A DNA stretch of 64,000 bases from Nocardioides rotundus (GCF_019931675.1 NZ_CP082922.1:3425001-3489000); one strand, 5' to 3'. Shown: positions 52,674 through 61,518, counted from the first letter of the stretch. Notes: a model not told the origin generated them from the sequence alone. A program made the numbers and translations.

Positions 52674-53669
52674 ATGAGCACCACGAACACCTCCACCGAC
52701 ATCGCGGCAGCCTCGGCGCCGTCGAACAAGCGCGGCCTGGGCGAGCGTCTCGGCCAGATCTCCTGGCCCGAACTGGCCGCACCACTGGCCCTGTTGCTGC
52801 TCGTGGTCGGATTCGGCGTCGCCGATCCGGGGTTCCTGTCGACCGGCAACGTCTCGGGAATGCTGCAGGCGGCCTCGATCCTGATCGTGTTGGTGATCGG
52901 GCAGGCGCTGGTCGTTGGTACGGCGGGCATCGACCTCTCGGTCGCCTCAACGATGACCCTGGCCGCGGTCGCGCTCGGTGAGACGTTCGCCGCGGGAGCG
53001 CCGATCCTGGTGTGCGTCCTGGTAGCACTGCTCGCCGGCACAGCGGTCGGCCTGGTCAACGGCCTGCTGATCGCCAAGGGCCGGATCACCGACTTCATCG
53101 TCAAGCTGGGCATGCTGTCGGCCGCCTCCGGCCTTGCGCTGGTGCTCTCCGACGGCAAGCCCACCCAGGTCATCGACCGGTTCCTCTTGGAGTTGACCGT
53201 GGGTGGCTTCGGCATGGTCACCTGGGCGGTCCTGATCTCCTTCGGCTTGGCGGCGCTGGCCCACTTGCTGCTCTTCCGCACCGCCTTCGGCGTCCACCTG
53301 TTGGCGATCGGCGGCAACACCCGCGCCGCGCGGGCCACCGGCATCCGCACCGACGGCATGAAGATCGCGGCGTACGCGATCTCGGGACTGTGCGCCGGCA
53401 TCGCGGCCGTGCTGTTGGTCGGCCGAGTCGGTGCCGCGGAGCCGGCGAGCAACACCAGCTTCCTGCTGAACTCGGTGGCCGCCGTCGTCCTGGGCGGAGT
53501 CAGCCTCTTCGGAGGTCGCGCCACCATCGCCAGTCCGGTTGCCGGCGCCCTACTGCTGACCGTCCTGGTCAACGGGCTCACCCGGTTCGGGCTGTCCGAG
53601 TTCTATCAACCCCTGGCGGTGGGCGTGGTCGTCATCGCCGCCGCGTTCCTGGCGAGGTTCGACCGATGA
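52674..53669 (+). CDS. sugar ABC transporter permease (RbsC-like)
   Basis: 331 aa with about 9-10 membrane segments. It carries the RbsC-type region VVGTAGIDLSVASTMTLAAV and the EAA-like cytoplasmic loop AIGGNTRAARATGIRTDGMKIAAYAISG before the last helices. As a homodimer it forms the channel for the sugar. It is 22 nt after the binding-protein gene, and its stop overlaps the ATPase start by ATGA. Confidence 0.92.
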   Translation: MSTTNTSTDIAAASAPSNKRGLGERLGQISWPELAAPLALLLLVVGFGVADPGFLSTGNVSGMLQAASILIVLVIGQALVVGTAGIDLSVASTMTLAAVALGETFAAGAPILVCVLVALLAGTAVGLVNGLLIAKGRITDFIVKLGMLSAASGLALVLSDGKPTQVIDRFLLELTVGGFGMVTWAVLISFGLAALAHLLLFRTAFGVHLLAIGGNTRAARATGIRTDGMKIAAYAISGLCAGIAAVLLVGRVGAAEPASNTSFLLNSVAAVVLGGVSLFGGRATIASPVAGALLLTVLVNGLTRFGLSEFYQPLAVGVVVIAAAFLARFDR

Positions 53670-54511
53670 CTACCACCGCACAGACCGACACTCCCGTGAC
53701 CACAACCGGTCAGGTGCTGCTGGAGGCCGAGGGACTGAGCAAGTCCTATGGCCAGGTGAAGGCGCTCCGCGACGGCCGGATCACCGTCCGGTCGGGGCGG
53801 GTGACCGCGATCATCGGTGACAACGGCGCCGGCAAGTCGACCTTCGTCGGCTGCCTGTCCGGCATGCACCGCCCCGACGACGGCAGCATCGAGGTCGACG
53901 GCACCCGGGTGCACTTCTCCGGCCCGCAGGCTGCACGGAAGTCCGGCATCGAGACGGTGTACCAAGACCTTGCCCTAGTCGACACGCTGCGCGTGTGGCA
54001 GAACCTGTTCCTGGGTCGGGAGACCGGAGTCGGCGGCGGTCCGCTGCGCTGGCTCAAGCGTCGGTCGATGCGCGAGGAGGCCCGGCGCATGGTCGGCACC
54101 CTCGCGGTCAACGTGCCCTCAGTCGACGCGCGCGTCAACGGTCTCTCCGGCGGGCAGCGGCAGGCCGTCGCGCTCGCCCGGGCGGCCGGCTGGGGGTCGC
54201 GCATCGTGATCCTCGACGAGCCCACCGCAGCCCTCGGCGTCCAGGAGACCGCGAAGGTGGAGGAGATGATCCTCGGGCTGCGCGAGCAGGGGTTGGGGCT
54301 GGTTCTGATCAGCCACAACTTCGATCAGGTGCTTCGAGTCGCCGACGACGTGTTCGTGATGCGCGCCGGCTCCACGGTCGCATACCGCGAGACCGAGGGG
54401 ACCACCGGCCAGGACCTGGTCTCGCTGGTCACCGGCGCCACCGTCGACCCGCTCGAGACCCACCACCCCTCTAGCCCGCTCACCCCCGACGACGTGAAGG
54501 AAGCCCCCTGA
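53666..54511 (+). CDS. sugar ABC transporter ATP-binding protein, single-domain
   Basis: 281 aa from ATG 53666. One ATPase domain: Walker A GDNGAGKST (about 53-61), signature LSGGQRQAVALARA, Walker B IVILDEPTAALG, and the H-loop SHNFD. RbsA/XylG usually carry two such domains, so this is the short FrcA-like type that must dimerise. It energises the RbsC-like permease. Its stop overlaps the next ATG by one base. Confidence 0.92.
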   Translation: MTTTAQTDTPVTTTGQVLLEAEGLSKSYGQVKALRDGRITVRSGRVTAIIGDNGAGKSTFVGCLSGMHRPDDGSIEVDGTRVHFSGPQAARKSGIETVYQDLALVDTLRVWQNLFLGRETGVGGGPLRWLKRRSMREEARRMVGTLAVNVPSVDARVNGLSGGQRQAVALARAAGWGSRIVILDEPTAALGVQETAKVEEMILGLREQGLGLVLISHNFDQVLRVADDVFVMRAGSTVAYRETEGTTGQDLVSLVTGATVDPLETHHPSSPLTPDDVKEAP

Positions 54512-55368
54512 TGACCAACCCCCTCGGACTGCACGCCCTCGTGTGGGTCGGCGACTGGACTCCCGAGTCGGCCCGCCACGCGATCTCCTCGACGGCGGGC
54601 CTCGGATTCGACCTCATCGAGGTGCCGCTGCTGGACCCGACGGCGGTGGACGCCGCGATGACGCGCTCGCTACTGGAGGAGTACGGCCTCGGGGCCGCCT
54701 GTTCGCTGGGGCTCGACCCCAGCGCGGACGTCTCCAGCGAGGACCCGGCCGTGGTGTCCCGGGGTCGTGACCTCCTGGCCAACGCTGTGGATGCCGCTGC
54801 GGGCATGGGCGCGAGCGACCTGTGCGGTGTGCTGTATTCGGTGCTCGCGAAGTACCCCAGCCCCCTCTCGCCGCGCTCGCGGGACAACGTCGTCGAGTCG
54901 ATGGCCTGGCTCGCTGAGCGGGCCGCCGGCAGCGGCCTGCGCGTCAACCTCGAGGTGGTCAACCGCTACGAGACCAACGTGGCCAACACCACCGCCGAGA
55001 TGCTGTCGCTGATCGAGGACACCGGCGCCGACCTCGGCGTGCACCTGGACACCTACCACGCCAACATCGAGGAGAACGGCTTCGTCGAACCGGTCCAGCA
55101 GGCCCACGACGCGGGCCGGTTGCGCTACGTCCACATCGGCGAATCCCACCGCGGCTACCTCGGCACCGGGTCGATCGACTTCGACACCTTCTGCGGCGCG
55201 CTACGCGACGTCGGCTACGACGGGCCGGTCGTCTTCGAGAGCTTCAGTAGCGCCGTGGTCCACCCGACCCTGTCGAACCAGCTGGCCGTGTGGCGCAACC
55301 TGTGGGACGACAGCGCCGACCTCGCCAAGCACGCCCACGCATTCCTCGCCGAGCGCCTGCGCGGCTGA
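54511..55368 (+). CDS. sugar epimerase/isomerase of the D-tagatose/D-psicose 3-epimerase type
   Basis: 285 aa, TIM-barrel of the xylose-isomerase-like family. Metal-binding residues expected for the family are visible: Glu in VNLEVVNRYETN (about 150), Asp in GVHLDTYHANIEE (about 183), His in YVHIGESHRG (about 209) and Glu in VVFESFSS (about 244). Family members convert ketohexoses at C3, for example psicose to fructose. In this operon it probably reshapes the imported sugar before phosphorylation (inference). Confidence 0.85.
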   Translation: MTNPLGLHALVWVGDWTPESARHAISSTAGLGFDLIEVPLLDPTAVDAAMTRSLLEEYGLGAACSLGLDPSADVSSEDPAVVSRGRDLLANAVDAAAGMGASDLCGVLYSVLAKYPSPLSPRSRDNVVESMAWLAERAAGSGLRVNLEVVNRYETNVANTTAEMLSLIEDTGADLGVHLDTYHANIEENGFVEPVQQAHDAGRLRYVHIGESHRGYLGTGSIDFDTFCGALRDVGYDGPVVFESFSSAVVHPTLSNQLAVWRNLWDDSADLAKHAHAFLAERLRG

Positions 55369-55375
55369 GCCATCC

Positions 55376-56740
55376 ATGACCACTCCGGAGGCCTGGCTCG
55401 GAGTCGACCTCGGCACCAGTTCGCTCAAGGTGCTCGCGGTCGGTGCCGCCGGGGCGCTGCTCGATGAGCGCGAGGCAGCCTTCGCCATCGATCGGCCGCG
55501 GCCGGACCAGGCGGAGGGCGATCCGGAGGCGTGGGCGAACGCCGCGGTCGCCGCGGTCGACGAGCTCGCCGGCCGGTTCCGGGTACGCGGCCTCGGGCTG
55601 ACCGGCCAGATGCACGGCACCGTGCTGCTCGACGAGCATGGCCGTGCACTGCAGCCCGCGGTGCTGTGGCCCGACGCGCGAGCCGCCAGCCTGATGTCGC
55701 GGTGGCAGGCGCTGGGGCCCCGGGCGCTGGGCCGGCTCGGCGGACCGTGGGCGCCCGGGATGACGGGGCCGGTGCTTTCGTGGCTGGCCGAGCACGAGCC
55801 GGACGTCGTCGCGCGCGCCGAGCGGGTGGCGCTGCCAAAGGACTACCTGCGCGAGCAGTGGGTGCCCGGAGCTGGCCCGACCGACCCCAGCGACGCCTCC
55901 GGCACGCTGCTGTGGGACGTCCCCGCCGGGGCGTGGCTGGCCGAAGCAGACGCCCTCGTGCCGGCGCGATTGCTCCCCGACGCGAGCGGGTCGGACGCGA
56001 TGGCCGGCACATGGCGGGACGTGCCGGTGCACGTCGGCGGTGGCGACACTCCGGTCTCGCTGCTCGCCCTGGAACGCGCCGTCGGCGGGTGGCGGCCCGG
56101 CGATGTCGTGGTCAACCTCGGCACCGGGGCGCAGGTGATCGACCCGGGGGCCGCCCCGCCGGGCGGCTCCGGATGGCCGGTCGCACACACGTACGCCGAC
56201 GTGTCCGGCGGGCACTACGCGATGGTGGCGGCCCAGAACGCGGGCCTCGCGCTCGACTGGGTGCAACAGCGGCTCGAGGTGCCGTGGGACGGCTTGATGG
56301 AGTTGGCCACCGCCGCGCCCGCCGGCGCCGCCGGGGTGCTGTTCGCCCCCTTCCTGACTCTCGAGCGCGGCGCCCTGGCGACCACCGTCGGTGCGGGTTG
56401 GAGCCCGGAGCACGCCGCTCGCGCGTTGCGGGCTCGCGCCGCGCTCGAGGCTCAGGCGTTCTTGGTCCGCCGCTCCGCGGAGCTGCTGGCGAGACAGGCC
56501 GAACGCGTCCTCCTCGTCGGCGGCGGTGCCCGGGATCCGCGGGTCCGCCAACTCCTCGCCGACATCTTGGGTCGGCCCGTGCACCACGTGCCGATGCGCA
56601 GCGCGGCCGCCGCCGGCGCGGTGCTGCTGGCCGGCGGCCCAAGCCTCGCCTCGGGCGGCGAGGTGCAGGTCTCTGAACCTGTGCCGAGCGCCGCGCTGGA
56701 GGATGCCTACGCCCGCTGGACGGCGTACGCCTTCGGGTAG
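55376..56740 (+). CDS. FGGY-family carbohydrate kinase (xylulokinase-like)
   Basis: 454 aa. The N-terminal ATPase fold has LGVDLGTSSLKVLAV (phosphate 1 loop), GLTGQMHGTVLLD with the xylulokinase-type QMHG and WPDARA. The C-terminal half has VVNLGTGAQVI and VLLVGGGARDPRVRQLLAD (FGGY-type adenosine motif). It phosphorylates a ketose or polyol; the exact sugar cannot be read. Last gene of the operon, 7 nt after the epimerase. Confidence 0.88.
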   Translation: MTTPEAWLGVDLGTSSLKVLAVGAAGALLDEREAAFAIDRPRPDQAEGDPEAWANAAVAAVDELAGRFRVRGLGLTGQMHGTVLLDEHGRALQPAVLWPDARAASLMSRWQALGPRALGRLGGPWAPGMTGPVLSWLAEHEPDVVARAERVALPKDYLREQWVPGAGPTDPSDASGTLLWDVPAGAWLAEADALVPARLLPDASGSDAMAGTWRDVPVHVGGGDTPVSLLALERAVGGWRPGDVVVNLGTGAQVIDPGAAPPGGSGWPVAHTYADVSGGHYAMVAAQNAGLALDWVQQRLEVPWDGLMELATAAPAGAAGVLFAPFLTLERGALATTVGAGWSPEHAARALRARAALEAQAFLVRRSAELLARQAERVLLVGGGARDPRVRQLLADILGRPVHHVPMRSAAAAGAVLLAGGPSLASGGEVQVSEPVPSAALEDAYARWTAYAFG

Positions 56741-56786
56741 CCACGACCCACCCCCAACCCCCAACAGCCGCCCACCACTGGTCAAT

Positions 56787-56847
56787 GACGTCGAAACCCC
56801 CCGCCGACGGCGACACCGGCAAGTTCCTGCTCATCGACTTCCGCTGA
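56787..56847 (+). pseudogene. duplicated 3' end of the 49181-50050 methyltransferase gene
   Basis: GACGTCGAAACCCC followed by 47 bp that match the last codons of the upstream methyltransferase with one mismatch, including the TGA, but with about 30 bp missing between the two blocks. It has no start or upstream body. It marks the right edge of the segment that contains the sugar operon (50051-56847). Confidence 0.85.
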
Positions 56848-56853
56848 GCGGGG

Positions 56854-57184
56854 TCAGGTCACACCCTTGACGCGTGCCGTCCAGTACGTCGGCTGACGCT
56901 TCGCATGTGCGACTGCAAGGATCCACAACGTTTCGTCGACCACCACGAAGACGATGCTGTACTCATGGAACCGTCTCAACCCAATGCGGCGGACTTCTGG
57001 CTCTTCGGGTAGTTCAGGGTGCACGAACCGCTTCGGGACTCGCGGATGACCGACCGCGACCCCAACGGCCCGGAACACCTCGACGACCAACTGGTGCCAG
57101 CCCAGGCTCCCGCTCTTCGTACCAGTCATGGCCATGCTGAAGGTCATCGAGGGCCTCGGGAACCCAGCGCGGCTCCCGGTTCAC
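56854..57184 (-). pseudogene. ParE/RelE-type toxin with a frameshift
   Basis: The N-terminal part NREPRWVPEALDDLQHGHDWYEEREPGL, from a GTG at 57184, and the C-terminal part FVHPELPEEPEVRRIGLRRFHEYSIVFVVVDETLWILAVAHAKRQPTYW are in different frames. They join near 57105, and the total length of 331 nt is not a multiple of three. Together they give a normal ParE-like plasmid-stabilisation toxin of about 110 residues. The antitoxin gene upstream is intact and overlaps by GTGA. Either inactivated or a sequencing error. Confidence 0.75.
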
Positions 57185-57402
57185 AAACCGAAGCGCTGAC
57201 GAACGGCGCTGTCGGGGACCCCCCGGGTCGTCCCATCGACCACGCCCTCGAGCCGCTGCGCGACCTCGGACGCCCACGCCGCGTCAACCTCGGCGGGATC
57301 GTCGTAGGGACCGTCAGCCTCGACCCACAGGTCGTGCGCGAGTTGCAGCTGCTCCTCGCGCGACAGCCTGCGCGCCTGCTCCATCACCTCGGCTGCGGTC
57401 AT
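57181..57402 (-). CDS. addiction-module antitoxin (TIGR02574-like)
   Basis: 73 aa from ATG 57402; a GTG 6 nt earlier is possible. The helical, acidic sequence EVMEQARRLSREEQLQLAHDLW resembles the putative addiction-module component family that accompanies ParE/RelE toxins, with W and E residues at typical spacing and a basic end (AVRQRFGL). Its partner toxin is frameshifted, so it would be an orphan if the sequence is correct. Confidence 0.75.
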   Translation of the reverse strand: MTAAEVMEQARRLSREEQLQLAHDLWVEADGPYDDPAEVDAAWASEVAQRLEGVVDGTTRGVPDSAVRQRFGL

Positions 57403-57482
57403 GGCCACAGTCTAAGCCGGCGCCCGGACGGTCCACGCCGATCGATCTCCGCGGACCCGCCCCGCGCGGCTCGCGCCGGGCC

Positions 57483-57638
57483 GTGCGCGACCGGACCGGG
57501 CACGAACCACGGAGTATCCGTGCGATCCAGCCGCACCGACCCGCATGGTTGCGCGGTCTCCGGCCGCGACCGCGCGACTTCCTGGGTGGTTCGTGCACGC
57601 CCCCGGCGGCCGAGGCGGCACAACGCTCGCGAGGTCGC
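57483..57638. repeat. 156-bp nested palindromic repeat, copy 2
   Basis: Same element as at 50068-50223. Arms GCACGAACCAC and GTGGTTCGTGC pair perfectly here, inner arms GCGCGGTC/GACCGCGC are identical to copy 1, and outermost CGCGACC/GGTCGCG also pair. It sits in the 252-bp gap between the antitoxin start and the histidine kinase. About 20 bp resembling the flank after copy 1 precede it (GACCCGCCCCGCGCG). Confidence 0.8.
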
Positions 57639-57654
57639 GGGTAGGTTGCCCCCT

Positions 57655-58767
57655 ATGTGGCCCCGGACCCGCCGCGCGCACCTCGGCACCGAGGCCGACC
57701 GCGCCACCTTCCGGACGCTGCACACTGCCAACCTGGCCGGCCCGCCGCTGCGCGAGGGGCTCACCAGCGCGGCGGCCGAGCGGAGCATCAAGCACCTGCA
57801 CGCCCTGCTGGGGACGCCCGCCGTCGCGCTCACCGGCCGCAACGGGGTGCTCGCCTGGGAGGGGCTGGGCCAGCGGGACCACGCGCCCACCGCCGCCGTC
57901 CTCGCCGGCGAGGCGGTCGAGCAGGAGGGCATGCTGCCGCCCCGGGCCCTCACCTGCGAGGACCCCGGATGCCCGCTGCGCCAGGCGATCGTCGCCCCAC
58001 TGGTCGTGGAGGAGACGGTGCTCGGCACCCTCCAGGCGTTCGCCCCCTACGCCACAGCCGGGCTGATGCGCGCCACCGACGAGGTGGCCCAGTGGGTGTC
58101 GGGGCAGTTGGAGCTGGCGGAGTTGGACGCGAGCCGCACCCGGCTGGTCGAGGCCGAGCTGCGCGCCCTGCGCGCCCAGATCAGCCCGCACTTCGTCTAC
58201 AACTCCCTGGGGGCGATCGCCAGCTTCGTCCGCACCGACCCCGACCGGGCGCGGGAGCTGCTGCTGGAGTTCGCCGACTTCACCCGCTACTCCTTCCGCC
58301 GGCACGGCGAGTTCACCACCCTGGCCGAGGAGCTGCGCAGCATCGAGCGCTACCTGCTGCTGGAGCAGGCCCGCTTCGGCGACCGACTCCGGGTCACGCT
58401 GCGCGTCGCGCCGGAGGTGCTGCCGGTGCACATCCCCTTCCTGTGCCTGCAGCCGCTGGTCGAGAACGCGGTCCAGCACGGGCTGGAGGGCCGGCCCGAC
58501 GGCGGCCACATCGCCATCGTCGCCGAGGACCGCGACCAGGAGGCGGTCATCGCGATCGAGGACGACGGCGAGGGCGAGGACCCCGAGCGGGTACGCCGCG
58601 TCCTGGCCGGCGAGTCCGACGGCGACTCCGTCGGGCTGGGGAACGTGGACGAGCGGCTGCGGCGCACCTTCGGCGACGAGTACGGTCTGGTGGTCGAGAC
58701 CGCGCCCGGCGCCGGCACGAAGGTCACGGTGCGGGTGCCGAAGTACGCCCCCGGAGTGCACGCATGA
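57655..58767 (+). CDS. LytS-type sensor histidine kinase, cytoplasmic
   Basis: 370 aa from ATG 57655; TAGGTT ends 7 nt upstream, so it is probably leaderless. The N-terminal half is a GAF-like sensor region (about 40-160) with two Cys in LTCEDPGCPLRQA, with no membrane helices. The His_kinase domain has LRALRAQISPHFVYNSLGAI with the phospho-accepting His, and the ATPase part has PLVENAVQHGLEG and VGLGNVDERL. It phosphorylates the LytTR regulator encoded next (ATGA overlap). It may sense a metabolite in the cytoplasm. Confidence 0.9.
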   Translation: MWPRTRRAHLGTEADRATFRTLHTANLAGPPLREGLTSAAAERSIKHLHALLGTPAVALTGRNGVLAWEGLGQRDHAPTAAVLAGEAVEQEGMLPPRALTCEDPGCPLRQAIVAPLVVEETVLGTLQAFAPYATAGLMRATDEVAQWVSGQLELAELDASRTRLVEAELRALRAQISPHFVYNSLGAIASFVRTDPDRARELLLEFADFTRYSFRRHGEFTTLAEELRSIERYLLLEQARFGDRLRVTLRVAPEVLPVHIPFLCLQPLVENAVQHGLEGRPDGGHIAIVAEDRDQEAVIAIEDDGEGEDPERVRRVLAGESDGDSVGLGNVDERLRRTFGDEYGLVVETAPGAGTKVTVRVPKYAPGVHA

Positions 58768-59504
58768 CCCTCCAGCCCCTCCTGCGGGTGCTCGTCATCG
58801 ACGACGAGCCGCCCGCCCTGGACGAGCTCGCCTTCCTCCTCGCCCGCGACCCGCGGGTCGGCGACGTGCTCACCTCCGACTCGGCGACCGAGGCGCTGCG
58901 GATGCTGCACGAGGAGCGGGTCGGCGCGGTCTTCCTGGACATCTCGATGCCGGGGCTCACCGGGCTGGAGCTGGCCCAGGTGCTGGCCCGCTTCAAGGAG
59001 CCGCCGCCGGTCGTGTTCGTCACCGCGCACGAGAAGCACGCGGTGGACGCCTTCGAGCTCAACGCCGTCGACTACGTGCTCAAGCCGGTGCGGGAGGACC
59101 GGCTCGCCGAGGCGGTACGACGCGTGGTCGAGGGCGCCGCCCGGCCCGCGGCCTCCGGCGACGAGCAGATCGCCGTGGAGCTCGGCGGCCGGACCCGCTT
59201 CGTCTCGCGCGCGGACGTCACGCACGTGGAGGCGCAGGGCGACTACGCCCGGCTGCACACCTCCAGCGGCAGCCACCTGGTCCGCACCCCGCTGAGCGCG
59301 CTGGAGCAGGAGTGGCACGACGCCGGCTTCGTCCGGATCCACCGCTCCCTGCTGGTGGCGCTGCCGCACGTGGAGGAGATCCGCACCGAGGGCGGGCGCT
59401 GCACGGTGCTGGTCGCCGGGGAGGAGCTGGTGGTGAGCCGCCGGCACACCCGCGAGCTGCGCGACCTGCTGGTCCGGCGCAACCGTCCGGGGGCGGAGCG
59501 GTGA
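58764..59504 (+). CDS. LytTR-family response regulator
   Basis: 246 aa from ATG 58764. The receiver domain (about 8-122) has the acidic pair in VIDDEPPALDEL, the phospho-accepting Asp in AVFLDISMPGLTG, and the Lys in DYVLKPV. The LytTR DNA-binding domain (about 140-245) has VTHVEAQGDYARLHT and FVRIHRSLLVALPHVEEI. LytTR regulators bind 9-bp direct repeats spaced by two turns; such a pair is found at 61377-61406. It overlaps genes on both sides. Confidence 0.92.
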   Translation: MTLQPLLRVLVIDDEPPALDELAFLLARDPRVGDVLTSDSATEALRMLHEERVGAVFLDISMPGLTGLELAQVLARFKEPPPVVFVTAHEKHAVDAFELNAVDYVLKPVREDRLAEAVRRVVEGAARPAASGDEQIAVELGGRTRFVSRADVTHVEAQGDYARLHTSSGSHLVRTPLSALEQEWHDAGFVRIHRSLLVALPHVEEIRTEGGRCTVLVAGEELVVSRRHTRELRDLLVRRNRPGAER

Positions 59505-59881
59505 GCGAGCAGCCGCCGGAGCGGGTGCGGGTGACCTCGCCGCGCACCGGCGACCGCGCGCGCCGGCGTACTCCCCTGTCGGCCGCCACCGAGATCGACG
59601 CCCAGACCGAGGTCGGGCTGCTCTTCCTCGGCTCCCTGCTGCGCACCCAGCTGCGGCTGGCGCTCGGGGTGCTGCTGCTCCTGGTGCTGACCGTCGGCAG
59701 CCTGCCGGTGCTGTTCGGCGTCTTCCCCGACGTGGCGGCCGTGCGGGTGCTGGGGATGCCGCTGGCGTGGGTGGTGCTCGCGTTCGGCGTCTATCCCCTG
59801 CTGCTGCTCCTCGGGGTGCTCTTCGTCCGCCGGGCCGAGCGCAACGAGGACGCGTTCGCCGACGTGATCGAGGGCCCGTGA
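59501..59881 (+). CDS. small two-helix membrane protein upstream of symporter
   Basis: 126 aa from a GTG at 59501 that overlaps the regulator stop. A basic N-terminal 45 residues precede two membrane helices (about 52-72 and 88-112) and a short charged end (RRAERNEDAFADVIEGP). The position in front of a sodium:solute symporter resembles DUF485/DUF4212 partners of such transporters, but the sequence match is weak. Probably a symporter accessory subunit. Confidence 0.75.
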   Translation: MSEQPPERVRVTSPRTGDRARRRTPLSAATEIDAQTEVGLLFLGSLLRTQLRLALGVLLLLVLTVGSLPVLFGVFPDVAAVRVLGMPLAWVVLAFGVYPLLLLLGVLFVRRAERNEDAFADVIEGP

Positions 59882-61371
59882 ACCAGGCCGCCGGCATCAC
59901 CGCCGTCGCCGTGGTCTCGGTGCTGACCCTGGCGATCGGCGCGTGGGGGCTGCGGTTCTCCCGGACCACCTCGGACTTCTTCGTCGCCTCCCGCACCGTC
60001 CGCCCGACCCTCAACGCCTCGGCGATCGGGGGCGAGTACCTCTCCGCCGGCTCGTTCCTCGGCATCGCGGGCCTGGTGCTCGTCTTCGGCGGCCAGATGC
60101 TGTGGTACCCGGTCGGCTGGACCGCGGGCTACCTGGTGCTGCTGCTCCTCGTGGCCGCGCCGCTACGCCGGTCGGGCGCCTACACCCTGCCCGACTTCGC
60201 CGGGGCGCGGCTGGCCTCGCGCCGGGTGCGGCAGCTGACCTCGATGCTGGTGGTCGCGATCGCCTGGCTCTACCTCATCCCGCAGTTCCAGGCCGCGGGC
60301 ATCACGCTCGAGCTGGCCACCGGTCTCGACCCGCGGCTGGGCGGCCTGGTGGTCGCGGCGGTCGTGCTGGTCAACGTGCTGGCCGGCGGCATGCGCTCGA
60401 TCACCTTCGTCCAGGCCTTCCAGTTCTGGCTGAAGCTGACCGCGCTGCTGGTGCCGGCGTTCTTCCTGCTGCTGGTGTGGTGGGGCGACGGCGCGACCAG
60501 CCCGGCCGACACCGTGGGTGGGGCGGCGTGGGCGAACCCGATCGTCTCGGGCGGGCAGTCCTACTACGCGACGTACTCCCTCATCGCCGCCACCTTCCTC
60601 GGCACCATGGGGCTGCCGCACGTGGTGGTCCGGTTCTACACCAACCCCGACGGGCGGGCCGCGCGCCGGACCACGCTGGTGGTGCTGGCGCTGCTGGGGA
60701 TGTTCTACGTCCTGCCGCCGGTGTACGGCGCCCTGGGGCGCCTCTACGCACCCGACCTCGCCGACTCCGGGGCCAGCGACACCGTGGTGCTGGACCTGCC
60801 CAGCCGGATGGTCGGCGGGGTCGGCGGCGACCTGCTCTCGGCGCTGCTGGTGGCCGGCGCGTTCGCCGCGTTCCTCTCCACCTCCTCCGGCCTGACCGTC
60901 GCTCTGTCCGGGGTGCTCGCCCAGGACGTGTTCGCCCGCTGGGCCACCGGCGTGCAGTCCTTCCGCCTGGCGGCCATCGTCGGCGTGGTCGTGGCCTTCG
61001 CCCTCGGGCAGCTCGCCGCCGACGTGGGGGTCGCGACCGCGGTGGGGCTGGCGTTCGCGGTCGCCGCCTCCACCTTCGCGCCGCTCATCGTGCTGGGCAT
61101 CTGGTGGGCCGGGCTCACCGACGCCGGGGCCATCGCCGGCCTGCTGGTCGGCGGGCTCACCACCGGCGCCGCCGTCCTCGTCACCTTCCTCGGCGCCCCC
61201 GCCGGGTGGACCGGGACGCTGCTCACCCAGCCGGCCGCGTGGAGCGTCCCGCTGGCCACCCTGACCATGGTCGGCGTCTCCCTGCTCACCCCGCAGCGGC
61301 GTCCGGCGGGCGCCACCCGCTTCCTGGTGCGCCTGCACACCCCGGAGCGGGTGCAGCTCGACCGCGGGTGA
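59878..61371 (+). CDS. sodium:solute symporter family protein (monocarboxylate type)
   Basis: 497 aa with about 13 membrane segments. SSS signatures: SDFFVASRTVRPTLNASAIGGEYLSAGSFLGIAG near 35-68, and GTMGLPHVVVRFYTNPDGRAARR in the middle. This matches the ActP/MctC acetate-pyruvate branch. It is clearly a paralogue of the gene at 61877. The GTG overlaps the previous stop, so sensor, regulator, small protein and symporter are translationally coupled in one operon. Confidence 0.9.
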   Translation: MNQAAGITAVAVVSVLTLAIGAWGLRFSRTTSDFFVASRTVRPTLNASAIGGEYLSAGSFLGIAGLVLVFGGQMLWYPVGWTAGYLVLLLLVAAPLRRSGAYTLPDFAGARLASRRVRQLTSMLVVAIAWLYLIPQFQAAGITLELATGLDPRLGGLVVAAVVLVNVLAGGMRSITFVQAFQFWLKLTALLVPAFFLLLVWWGDGATSPADTVGGAAWANPIVSGGQSYYATYSLIAATFLGTMGLPHVVVRFYTNPDGRAARRTTLVVLALLGMFYVLPPVYGALGRLYAPDLADSGASDTVVLDLPSRMVGGVGGDLLSALLVAGAFAAFLSTSSGLTVALSGVLAQDVFARWATGVQSFRLAAIVGVVVAFALGQLAADVGVATAVGLAFAVAASTFAPLIVLGIWWAGLTDAGAIAGLLVGGLTTGAAVLVTFLGAPAGWTGTLLTQPAAWSVPLATLTMVGVSLLTPQRRPAGATRFLVRLHTPERVQLDRG

Positions 61372-61376
61372 CCCGC

Positions 61377-61406
61377 CCGACCGCTCGTCGCGCGGGACCG
61401 ACCGCT
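61377..61406. promoter_or_regulatory. candidate LytTR operator (9-bp direct repeats, 21-bp period)
   Basis: CCGACCGCT occurs at 61377-61385 and again at 61398-61406, a 12-bp spacer and exactly 21 bp from start to start. This is the architecture used by LytTR proteins. It lies 113-142 bp before the DUF485 start in the 147-bp gap behind the first symporter. Confidence 0.55.
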
Positions 61407-61518
61407 GGGCGAGCGGGCGTCGCCGCTGGCCGACGTACCCCTGTGCGCCTCTCCCGCGCCACCCCGGCGCTGCGCGACCGTGAGGCCCATCACACCCCCG
61501 GAAAGGACGGTGCCCGAC

